This document shows, in pieces, positions 36,174-44,042 of a stretch of 64,000 bases of DNA. Both the position numbers and the translations under genes were made by a program. Source of the DNA: Paraburkholderia metrosideri (GTDB taxonomy: Bacteria; Pseudomonadota; Gammaproteobacteria; Burkholderiales; Burkholderiaceae). Positions within the stretch are counted from its first letter, which is position 1; each line of letters opens with the position of its first letter. The DNA lies in contig NZ_CAJHCP010000014.1 in the NCBI RefSeq assembly GCF_904848625.1, positions 1-64,000 on the forward strand, read 5' to 3'. The notes beneath the pieces are model-generated. The model had not been told where the DNA came from and searched no databases. It saw nothing but the letters and a program-made list of their open reading frames with translations.

Positions 36174-37268
36174 TTACGCTGCGATGTTCTGGTTGGCTTT
36201 GAAAAAACCGAGATACCACGGCAACGCTTCGACCATGCCGGCGCGAAGGTCAATCAATGGCGCATATCCCAGTTGCTTCTGTGCTTTGGAAACGTCGGCC
36301 TGCGAATGGCGAACGTCGCCTGCACGAAAATCCTGATATACCGGCTTGTTGGGATAGCTGAAACCGAGTTCGCCAAGGCTGTCGCGAATGATGTAGAACA
36401 GGTCGTTAAGCGTTGTCCGGCCGCCAACAGCCACGTTATACACTTCGCTCGAAGTCAGGTTCTCAGCCAGTGCCGCTCGCAGATTTGCCTGCACGACATT
36501 GCCGACATAACAGAAGTCCCGGCTGGACTCGCCATCGCCGTTGATCAGGACATCTTCACCGGCGAGAATTGCCGCGATCCATTTAGGAATAACTGCAGCG
36601 TAGGCGCCGTGCGGATCCTGCCGCGGACCGAACGCATTGAAATAGCGCAAGCCTACCGAATTGAACTGGTAGGTACGGCTATAGACGCTTGCATAGATCT
36701 CGTTGACAAGCTTGGTGACCGCGTACGGGGAAAGCGGATTACCAATACGTTCTTCACGCTTCGGCAAATTTGGTTCGTCGCCATAGGTCGAGCTCGATGC
36801 AGCATAGACAAAACGGCGAATGCCGGCGCGACGCGATGCGTCCAGCATATTCAGAAAGCCAGACGCGTTGACATCGTGCGACGTGATCGGGTCTTTGACC
36901 GAGCGCGGCACCGATCCGAGCGCTGCCTGATGCAGAACATAGTCGATCCCGCCGACTGCACGTTCACAAGCAGCAAGGTCGCGGATGTCCCCTTCCTGGA
37001 ACGAGAAACGGGCCCAGCGCTCAGCGCCTACACGTGCCTTGATCTCATCGAGATTGCGCTGATGGCCGGTGGCAAAATTGTCCATGCCACGGACATTCTG
37101 ACCCAACATCAGCAGCGTCTCGACCAGGTTCGAGCCGATGAAACCCGCAGCGCCGGTTACCAGCCAGTTGCAACGATTGGCCAGCAGGAATTCGCACAGG
37201 CTGTGTTGAGTATCATGCTGCAGCCAGCCGGGAACATTGGTTTCGTTTGCAAAGAGTTCTGCTTTCAC
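36174..37268 (-). CDS. tviC: UDP-N-acetylhexosamine(uronate) C4-epimerase, WbpP/TviC type
   Basis: The 364-residue short-chain dehydrogenase/epimerase has WLVTGAAGFIGSNLVE (residues 35-50), DNFATGHQRNLDE, VLHQAALGSVPRSV, AASSSTYGDEP with the catalytic Ser and SPYAVTK (Tyr-x3-Lys). INGDGESSRDFCYVGNVVQAN and VGGRTTLNDLF match WbpP closely as I remember it, including the N-terminal extension before the Rossmann fold. It would interconvert UDP-GlcNAc(A) and UDP-GalNAc(A). With the UDP-GlcNAc dehydrogenase at 48847-50127 it completes UDP-GalNAcA synthesis. It starts seven bases after the vexE-like gene. Confidence 0.9.
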   Translation of the reverse strand: MKAELFANETNVPGWLQHDTQHSLCEFLLANRCNWLVTGAAGFIGSNLVETLLMLGQNVRGMDNFATGHQRNLDEIKARVGAERWARFSFQEGDIRDLAACERAVGGIDYVLHQAALGSVPRSVKDPITSHDVNASGFLNMLDASRRAGIRRFVYAASSSTYGDEPNLPKREERIGNPLSPYAVTKLVNEIYASVYSRTYQFNSVGLRYFNAFGPRQDPHGAYAAVIPKWIAAILAGEDVLINGDGESSRDFCYVGNVVQANLRAALAENLTSSEVYNVAVGGRTTLNDLFYIIRDSLGELGFSYPNKPVYQDFRAGDVRHSQADVSKAQKQLGYAPLIDLRAGMVEALPWYLGFFKANQNIAA

Positions 37269-37274
37269 TTTAAT

Positions 37275-39353
37275 TCAGTCCGTCTCATCTAAGGTTTCAA
37301 CATTGTACGTGCGCGTTTGCGTAGCGGCCTCATGGACCGTCTTATGGGAAACATGTTCAGTTCGATCGACACTCGTGACGTGACGCCAGATGCCTCCGCT
37401 CAATCTGAGATTTTCTGGGGCCCCCGCGAGATGTTCGCGCAGGCATGAAAAGTATGCGTGCTGCCATCGAATGCTATAAGCCTCCACATCTTCACCGGGT
37501 AGCGGCTCGGGAAGTGTTTTGATGGTGTGCATGACTTTGCCGTTTTCCCATCGCGGAGCATAGAAAACAGAGGGCAGTCCAAGTCGATGTACGGCACGCG
37601 AGGCGAAGCTGGAATAGGTAACTTCCTGTCCTTGGAACGTAACGCGTGGTGCTGCCGGATTCGGCGCGCCTTCAACTGCGAGACAAACTGCGTACCCCGA
37701 CTGCAATGCTCTCAGACATTCCTTGGCAACCTGAGCCTCGGTCTGGTCTGCGGTGGAAATCAGTGCTGGTGAGTAGCTTGCTCGCGTCACGCTGGGGGTA
37801 GTTGAAAGCCAGCGGGACGGAATGCCGAGCAATTCGAGTGTCATTAGTCCGGCGTACATGGGGCCTACGTGCGCGGTCGCGATCACAAAGCCCTTGCCTG
37901 TTGCGAGATAGGGAGCGAAGGCGCCTTCGGCGTCGTCGAGGCTCCCCAGCAATGTCATGGCCTCTTCGATCTGCTCTTCCCGGCATTCCATCCAGTCGAG
38001 TAGCAAGTAGTCGACCAGATGTCCCCAACGCGCCGCACGTTCCCATTGAGCATAATCGATATTGTCACCGGGCCGCCGCATCGACCATGCCCAGTCCAGA
38101 CGTGCCTGGGGAATCGGTGCCGTGTCCAGCTTGCTATCCAATTGCGCTAGGGCTTCCGCAAACGTAGCCGGTAATGCATCTGCGCGCTTCTTCAGATAGC
38201 GTTCATAGAGTTCTGACGCCTCTTCCTTGCGCTGCGACTGTGAGAGCGCGGCAACGGCCGCGCGCTGCCAGCGCAAGCGCTCTGGCTGCTGATGGACTAG
38301 CGTCAACAATTCCTCAGCAGCGTCTGCGTGACGCCCTGCGTAACGCATGGCCCGCGCAGCCATTGCGCGGGTGTGTTCGAGCTGCGGAGCAAGGGCGCAC
38401 GCAGCCTGCAAAGGCGCGATGGAGTCCGCATATCGTCCGGCGCGCAAAAGCGATTCGCCATACAGCGATACCGCACGCACGTCGCCCGGTGCAAGCTCGG
38501 AGGCGACGGCGAAGTGCCCCAGCGCGGTGACCGTACGATCCTCGTGACTTCCCCGTTCGAGATATGCTTGCCCGAGAGCGGAGCGCAGCGCGGCGCCTTC
38601 GTGCCCGGCCTCCAGCGCCCGCTCGCCTGCGATGATAGCCGCGCCGATACGTTTGTCTGCGAGTAGCGCCTGGACTGCCGCCGCAGCGGTCTTTTCATTT
38701 GGCAACGCGTCATGATCGAGCGTAGCGGCCGCATGCGCCGCGAGCTCGCGGTCGCCATTGCGAATCAGCGCGGTCATCCAGATATGAGCTTGCGCGTCGG
38801 CGACTTCCATCTGGTCTAGAGTTGTCCGGGCGATTTGCGCCGCGTCGGCAACCCGCCCGGCCTGCAGACACAACTGAATCCGGGCGCCGCTGATGCCAAC
38901 GTTTTCCGGTGCGATACGCGCTGCGGCGTCGGCCTGCGCAATCGCATCGTCCCAACGTTTCAGCCGTCCCAGCAGGCTTGCAAGAAGCCGACGATCGTCG
39001 ATGATCTGCGGCCATGCTTCGACCAGCACCTGAAGTACCGCTACGGCTGCTTCGAGTGAGCCGTCCCTGACCAGTTGTCCGACGACCAGCCGCCGCACGT
39101 CGACTCGCGCGGCGGTTCCACTCACCATCGACGCATCGAGCTCTGAAATGGCCTGAGTGGCGTCTGCCTCGGAGCGGATTCGCGCGATCAGACTGTAGAG
39201 TCGCGCCGACGCATCGGGGACTTCACCTGAATCGAGAGCGTCCTGGTAAGCGACGAGGGCCTCCTGCCATTGACCGCGCCGGACCGCCTGCAAGCAGGCG
39301 TCGAAGCTCTCGATATCCATGAGACCAGTAGATGGGGTGGCCGTTTTATCCAT
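37275..39353 (-). CDS. vexE: VexE-like TPR plus LpxL-like acyltransferase
   Basis: The 692-residue protein starts at 39353 inside the vexD stop overlap. Residues about 10-400 are TPR-like helical repeats (for example GQAYLERGSH, YGESLLRAGRYADSIAPLQ, AMRYAGRHADAAEEL). Residues about 420-690 resemble lauroyl/myristoyl acyltransferases, with FVIATAHVGPMYAG in place of the H-x4-D/E block (H495, with Tyr at the +5 position) and CLAVEGAP, ASRAVHRLGLPSVFYAP and SGGIWRH. VexE is thought to acylate the reducing-end lipid anchor of Vi antigen. The order and size support the assignment. Confidence 0.72.
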   Translation of the reverse strand: MDKTATPSTGLMDIESFDACLQAVRRGQWQEALVAYQDALDSGEVPDASARLYSLIARIRSEADATQAISELDASMVSGTAARVDVRRLVVGQLVRDGSLEAAVAVLQVLVEAWPQIIDDRRLLASLLGRLKRWDDAIAQADAAARIAPENVGISGARIQLCLQAGRVADAAQIARTTLDQMEVADAQAHIWMTALIRNGDRELAAHAAATLDHDALPNEKTAAAAVQALLADKRIGAAIIAGERALEAGHEGAALRSALGQAYLERGSHEDRTVTALGHFAVASELAPGDVRAVSLYGESLLRAGRYADSIAPLQAACALAPQLEHTRAMAARAMRYAGRHADAAEELLTLVHQQPERLRWQRAAVAALSQSQRKEEASELYERYLKKRADALPATFAEALAQLDSKLDTAPIPQARLDWAWSMRRPGDNIDYAQWERAARWGHLVDYLLLDWMECREEQIEEAMTLLGSLDDAEGAFAPYLATGKGFVIATAHVGPMYAGLMTLELLGIPSRWLSTTPSVTRASYSPALISTADQTEAQVAKECLRALQSGYAVCLAVEGAPNPAAPRVTFQGQEVTYSSFASRAVHRLGLPSVFYAPRWENGKVMHTIKTLPEPLPGEDVEAYSIRWQHAYFSCLREHLAGAPENLRLSGGIWRHVTSVDRTEHVSHKTVHEAATQTRTYNVETLDETD

Positions 39354-40644
39354 GACGGAACTCCTTCGCCAGTGCGCCAAAGACTCGTACAAGCAGCGCG
39401 AGCACGAAACCGATTGCCAGTGCCTCGAGCAGCAACAGCGGCGTGTTCGGACTGCCCGGCTGGCTATCCGGCAACGGTTTTGCAATCACGCTGAGGTAAC
39501 GTTGCAACCTGAGCGTATCCGTAAATGCCTGCTGATAGCTCTGTTGTGCGGAGGTCAGGTTGGAGTCCGCAAAAGTTTGAGCATTTTTCAGCTCCTCGTA
39601 TTCTTTCAGTTGAGTCGCTTCGGTGTTGCCTGCGCCACTAAGGCGTCTGCGCGTGTCAGCCAGACGTTTTTGCAGCACGTCCACCAATGTTGCCGCAGGG
39701 TGCAGCATCGGATGGTCCGGATTGCCGAGTGCACGAATCTTGTCGAGATTGATCTGCGCGCTGTTGAGTTCGGCTTCAATCTGACCGACGAGCCCCAGCA
39801 GCATGTTCGCATCGGCGACCGGGTCCATGTTTCCATGCGTAATGCGCCACTTGGCCAATGAGGCGCGCGCAAACTTCGAGTCCTTCTCGGCCAGCGTTAC
39901 TGCTTCACGACTGACTTTCAGCGCATCGTTGACGCCTTTTTCGTCCATGCGATTGACGAAATCCTGGGTGATTTCGAGCAACGCATCGGAAATCACAGTG
40001 GCGTCATGCGGCGAAAAAGCACGCACTTTCAGCACATCGACCTGCTCCATCATGTTGTACGACACACTGATGTTACTGGTGTACGCACGATAGAGAGCAT
40101 CATCGCTTGCGTTAGCTGGCAAATGGGTCGCAGGATCAAATCCCGTCTGCGTCAGACGTTGCCGCAAGCCAATTTTCCGGTCGAGCTGCTGCATGCAGTC
40201 GCGTGAACTGAGGAAATCGCTGACTGCCCAGCCATCGACGAATCCGCCCGCGATCGAGGAGGAGTTGTCGCCAGTGCTTAGCAGGCCGCCGGCAGCAGTC
40301 GACGCAGCCGTTTGCCCCGAACTCGAGCGAACGGAGAAGCGCGACTCCGCCGAATAGCGCGGCACTGCGATAAATTCCACATACAGAAAACAAAGCAGCA
40401 CAGGCGCCAGAATTACGCCGACAGTGATCCATCGGCGACGCCTGCGTTCCCGCTGCGCTGCGATACGTGCGCGGCTGCGCACGTCGATCGTCGATTCGGT
40501 CTCAGACACCGAATTGTCCACCCGAGAGCGCATCGATGGTGAGTTCTTCTCCCGTGTCTGCGGACTCACTTCTGGACCGCCGCGCGGGGTACCGGCGGAT
40601 GCACTCGTCGAGGTCATCCTCGATCCGAAGGCTACTTCGCTCAT
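39346..40644 (-). CDS. vexD: VexD/KpsE-like polysaccharide co-polymerase (PCP) export protein
   Basis: The 432-residue protein has a basic cytoplasmic N terminus, a first transmembrane helix WITVGVILAPVLLCFLYVEF, a long periplasmic coiled-coil domain and a second helix LLLLEALAIGFVLALLVRVF at the C terminus. That is the PCP-3 (KpsE/CtrB/VexD) topology linking the inner-membrane ABC exporter to the outer-membrane channel. The ATG at 40644 has AAAGG 8 bases upstream but overlaps the vexC-like gene by 143 bases. An alternative ATG at 40533 overlaps by 32. Which is used decides about 37 N-terminal residues. Confidence 0.85.
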   Translation of the reverse strand: MSEVAFGSRMTSTSASAGTPRGGPEVSPQTREKNSPSMRSRVDNSVSETESTIDVRSRARIAAQRERRRRRWITVGVILAPVLLCFLYVEFIAVPRYSAESRFSVRSSSGQTAASTAAGGLLSTGDNSSSIAGGFVDGWAVSDFLSSRDCMQQLDRKIGLRQRLTQTGFDPATHLPANASDDALYRAYTSNISVSYNMMEQVDVLKVRAFSPHDATVISDALLEITQDFVNRMDEKGVNDALKVSREAVTLAEKDSKFARASLAKWRITHGNMDPVADANMLLGLVGQIEAELNSAQINLDKIRALGNPDHPMLHPAATLVDVLQKRLADTRRRLSGAGNTEATQLKEYEELKNAQTFADSNLTSAQQSYQQAFTDTLRLQRYLSVIAKPLPDSQPGSPNTPLLLLEALAIGFVLALLVRVFGALAKEFRHG

Positions 40645-41230
40645 AAACCAAACCTTTGATGCAATAGTCCGCCATCTGATTCTGGCGGTATGTAGACAGT
40701 ATTAGCGTCCGGCCAACCAGACGTTCCTCAAACAACGCGAGCCAAAGACGCGTAAAGCGACATGGTTCAAATGGTATTGCGCCCTCAATGATGTAGACGT
40801 CGCAAGCCGGGGCGAGTGCTAACGCAAACGAGAACTCCTGCCGCGTATAGAGCGGCCAGTGTTCCATCGGCTTCGCAAGGTGGTCAGGGGCAGTGAGCAG
40901 ATCCGAGACGAGATCGATAGCAGGCACCGCTTCGACGCCGTACAGCGAACAGACGAACCGGATCATCTGAAGCCCGTTGACCTTGCCGCGAATAAAACCC
41001 TGACGGCCTAACGGCCATGAAACGCGTCCGTTGTGCCTGACATACCCCTCGCGGGGCGGGCGCAACCCTGCCAGCACGTCGATCACCGTTCGATGCACTT
41101 CCGGCGTGCGCGACAGCAGTGCGTAGCGCCCTTGGGGTAAGTCAAAGTCGACATTGGCCAACAGAGGAAGCTCCGAGCCAAACAGTTTTGGAGTATCGGT
41201 AACGTCGGTAAGACTGATCATGGCGCTCAC
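40502..41230 (-). CDS. vexC: VexC/KpsT-like ABC protein with degenerate ATPase motifs
   Basis: The 242-residue protein aligns with KpsT-type exporters along its length: LANVDFDLPQGRYALL, VLAGLRPPREGYV, GRVSWPLG, FVCSLYGVE and DVYIIEG. Every catalytic motif is altered. Walker A (normally G-x4-GK-S/T) reads SRTPEVHRT. The signature SSGM-x-R becomes LYTRQEFSFALA. Walker B with its Glu (LIDE) becomes YIIEGAI. The H-loop His is Tyr (LSTYRQ). The frame is otherwise intact and coupled to vexB by an ATGA overlap, so this is not simple decay. It may be a structural pseudo-ATPase, with energy supplied by another ATPase. Confidence 0.8.
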   Translation of the reverse strand: MSAMISLTDVTDTPKLFGSELPLLANVDFDLPQGRYALLSRTPEVHRTVIDVLAGLRPPREGYVRHNGRVSWPLGRQGFIRGKVNGLQMIRFVCSLYGVEAVPAIDLVSDLLTAPDHLAKPMEHWPLYTRQEFSFALALAPACDVYIIEGAIPFEPCRFTRLWLALFEERLVGRTLILSTYRQNQMADYCIKGLVYERSSLRIEDDLDECIRRYPARRSRSESADTGEELTIDALSGGQFGV

Positions 41231-42843
41231 ATCGGTTGGACCCGGTTGCGCACGAGGCGATCGCAGGTGAGGGCGACCACCATCAAGAGCACAAGCGATG
41301 TAAGGAAATAGGACACGCTGGCGTCGGACGATTTGTAGCTTTCAAAGTAAGCCGAGCGCAATAGCTGCATCCCATGTGCGAATGGCGACCACAGAAAAAA
41401 CGGCCGGTATTGTTCTGGTAATTGTTCCGAGACAAAAAACACACCACTAAACACTTCCAGAAAGCGTTCAATGACGGCTGCGAGTCGGAGAAAGAAGTGC
41501 CAGCCGGTCGCAATCGTTCCGAATAACAGGCCGATGGCCGTACCGCCTGTCGCCATCGCAAACACGCAAGCGACAAACCCGAGCCAGTTGTCGGGGAGTG
41601 TCACTAGGTTCAGCTCGACACCGACACTGATGAGGATAAAGAAGACGAACAAGTAGATGCCGAGATAGATCGACGCCTGAACCAGCAGACACATTAATGG
41701 ATTCACCTGCTGAAGGTTGAGCAGGCCGCGCGCTGATACATAGCTGGTACTGCAGCGGAAAATGATCTGGCGAAACATGATCCACGTCGTTGCGCCGAGC
41801 AGTGAGAACGTAGCCACATCCATGCCGAGAATAAACTGCGTTCCGGTCAGCAAATAGAGCGAAGAGATGAGCCCAAGCAGGACCGCCGGTCCGAACAGTG
41901 CCCACACCAGCGCGAAACGGCTTTCTCCGTGCATGGTCTGCAACTGCAGGATCAGTAGCGGCAGGAGAGCGAAGAGCCTTGATCGGCCACTGCTTTCAGT
42001 GGACTGTTGTTGCGTCGCATGAAGCATCGCGACACGCTTGCGCAGCTTGGCCAGATCCGCAGCTTCGTCGGGTGCAAGTTCGACATCGAGAGCAATATCC
42101 TGACGCGAAGCATGGCGCCGCGCGTCGCGGGCTTCCTGTTGCTTGCGCCGTTGCGCGCGCATTTCAAAGGCCGCACTGAGCCGCAATTCCTGATCCGACA
42201 GATCAGCAGGTGCGTAGCCGGGCGCGAATACATCGATATTCGCGCGAATATCGTTTTCAAGAAGACGAATCGTGGTGCGATACAGGCGTCGGTGAAAATC
42301 GGCTGCGTCGCTATCCAGATCGGATAGGGCTTCTTCCTGATTGAGCGCCTCTTCCAGTGCATCATAGGCGGCGCGGCGGTCCGCCACAGAGTTTCTGGGC
42401 ACAGCGCGCAGCACTTCGAGCATGCGCATGAGCAATGCGGCGGCTCGCGATGGCGATACCTGCCCAAGCTGTGCTTCGGCCTCGTCTCCGGAAGAGGACG
42501 TGGCAAGACCGCCTGTATTTTGCCGGACGGAGCCCGAAAACGACGGCGATTCGTCGTTTCTGGCGACGTTTGCATCCGGAGCGGGTACAACCGGGGTCGC
42601 CTTGCGCCCGGCTAGCCGGCGCTCGCGCCACTTCGCGATCCGGTCGTCATTGCCGCCGGTTGCCGGGCTTGCCAATGATGCTGATTCATTGCCGCCGGCG
42701 ACGTTGGAGTCGGAAGCGGCCGCACCGCGAGCAGTGTTGCTGCTTGCAGTGTCCAGAGGGGGGCGGCTAACAGCGCCGGCTCCCATTTTGACACCCGCTG
42801 CCCGGCGCTTGCGCCACTCCGCGATTCGATCGTCGTTACTCAT
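41227..42843 (-). CDS. vexB: VexB/KpsM-like ABC-2 permease with long N-terminal cytoplasmic extension
   Basis: The 538-residue protein has its ABC-2 permease domain only at about residues 289-538 (SRLFALLPLLILQLQ, LLGLISSLYLLTG, FSGVFFVSEQLPEQYRPFFLWSPFAHGMQLLRSAYF, given by key blocks), the size of KpsM. The preceding 288 residues are soluble. They begin with DDRIAEWRKRRAAG (4-17), repeated as DDRIAKWRERRLAG (66-79) across a Ser/Ala-rich linker, followed by a helical, charged region to about 280. Known VexB/KpsM proteins, as I recall, lack this part. The start at 42843 lies 10 bases downstream of the vexA stop. Confidence 0.82.
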   Translation of the reverse strand: MSNDDRIAEWRKRRAAGVKMGAGAVSRPPLDTASSNTARGAAASDSNVAGGNESASLASPATGGNDDRIAKWRERRLAGRKATPVVPAPDANVARNDESPSFSGSVRQNTGGLATSSSGDEAEAQLGQVSPSRAAALLMRMLEVLRAVPRNSVADRRAAYDALEEALNQEEALSDLDSDAADFHRRLYRTTIRLLENDIRANIDVFAPGYAPADLSDQELRLSAAFEMRAQRRKQQEARDARRHASRQDIALDVELAPDEAADLAKLRKRVAMLHATQQQSTESSGRSRLFALLPLLILQLQTMHGESRFALVWALFGPAVLLGLISSLYLLTGTQFILGMDVATFSLLGATTWIMFRQIIFRCSTSYVSARGLLNLQQVNPLMCLLVQASIYLGIYLFVFFILISVGVELNLVTLPDNWLGFVACVFAMATGGTAIGLLFGTIATGWHFFLRLAAVIERFLEVFSGVFFVSEQLPEQYRPFFLWSPFAHGMQLLRSAYFESYKSSDASVSYFLTSLVLLMVVALTCDRLVRNRVQPM

Positions 42844-42853
42844 AGGCGCATCA

Positions 42854-44008
42854 TCAATTCGCGAGTGCGCTAACCGAGCGCGCCGTGCCCAGCGTTGCAC
42901 TGAACGCCGAGAGTACCTTCTGTACCTGCGTGAAAGGCGCGTCGGAAATGTAAATTGCATCTCCGTTATGCACCGCGAACTCGCGGGCAAGCGCAATCTG
43001 GGCGGGCTGGGTGAAGTCGAACTGGTACACGACAGGGGGGCGGTCGCTCGAATTCGCGTTTGCCACGGTGTCTTTGTTCGACTGCAGTCGCATCAGGAAC
43101 ACGGCTCGCGGATTGGCGAGCGGATCGCTCAAGCCTCGCGAATCGGCCAGCGCGTCCAGCACGCTGTAGTTCCGCTTCGACAGTTTGATCTGACCTTGGG
43201 TGCCAGCGGCCCCCAGAACGATCATGTGTTCGAGGATGTCGTGTACGACGACCGAGTCGCCAGGACGCAGAACGATGTCGTCCGCCTGGTCGCGATAGAT
43301 ATCGGCCAGTCGCACAGAGGCCGACTGGCCATTGCGTCTGACTGTGACGGCAAGTTGTTCAGGGTTGGTCTGATTGGGTAGCGACAGGCTGAGCAAACCG
43401 CTCAGACGAGCCATGTCCGGACCGAGCGGATACACACCGGGTTTGGTGAGGTCGCCTTGGATCGTGACCGTTTGCCCCTTGTGGGTAGTAGGTTGCACGC
43501 TGACATCAGCGCCTGTCGTGAGACGGCTCAGATGCGTCAGAACTGCATTGCGCAACTGCGCGGGCGTGAGCCCCTGCGCCCTGACTTTCCCGCTATAGGG
43601 CAGGTAAATATCGCCGGACTGATCGACAATCAGTTCGCCCAGATTCGTCGCGCCATTCGGCCCAGGCGTAAATACACCTAATCCGTCGTTTTCCCAGATG
43701 GTGATCTGAATACCGTCACCTGGGACGAACCGGTCATAAGCGAACGGTTGAACACTCTGGAAAGCCGGAGGGAAATTTTCCGTATCCGGGCCGCGGCTTT
43801 CGCGCGCGAGTTCCGCCGTCACCGGCACGAGGACAATGTTTTTGTTTTCGTGTGCAGCCTGCACTTCGCTCAGCAATGGCCCGCTGCGCGGCAGGACGCA
43901 ACCTTGTAGCGCAACCGAGCCAAAGAGCGTGACCAATAACATACCTGTGGGCTTCGGCAACGATAGCCATGCGGCAGACATCAGGCTTCGAACGTCGAAG
44001 GACTTCAT
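42854..44008 (-). CDS. vexA: VexA/Wza-like outer-membrane polysaccharide export lipoprotein (OPX)
   Basis: The 384-residue lipoprotein has lipobox VALQGC, a poly-export domain (VPGDGIQITIWENDGLGVF, GELIVDQSGDIYLPYSGKVRAQGLTPAQL, given by key residues) and SLBB-like domains (TVTIQGDLTKPGVYPLG, DSVVVHDILEHMIVLGAAGTQG). It forms the periplasm-spanning outer-membrane channel. The start at 44008 is a choice; an ATG at 44026 would add six residues. Both ribosome-binding sites are weak. Confidence 0.88.
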   Translation of the reverse strand: MKSFDVRSLMSAAWLSLPKPTGMLLVTLFGSVALQGCVLPRSGPLLSEVQAAHENKNIVLVPVTAELARESRGPDTENFPPAFQSVQPFAYDRFVPGDGIQITIWENDGLGVFTPGPNGATNLGELIVDQSGDIYLPYSGKVRAQGLTPAQLRNAVLTHLSRLTTGADVSVQPTTHKGQTVTIQGDLTKPGVYPLGPDMARLSGLLSLSLPNQTNPEQLAVTVRRNGQSASVRLADIYRDQADDIVLRPGDSVVVHDILEHMIVLGAAGTQGQIKLSKRNYSVLDALADSRGLSDPLANPRAVFLMRLQSNKDTVANANSSDRPPVVYQFDFTQPAQIALAREFAVHNGDAIYISDAPFTQVQKVLSAFSATLGTARSVSALAN

Positions 44009-44042
44009 ATTTACTTTGCGAACCATCTGGGGGTGAGCCCGG

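Noticed and set aside
40502..41230. vexC as a decayed pseudogene
   Set aside because: The frame is intact, length is normal, start and stop overlaps with neighbours are tight, and the framework outside catalytic motifs is conserved. A functional pseudo-ATPase explains this better, although decay is not fully excluded.
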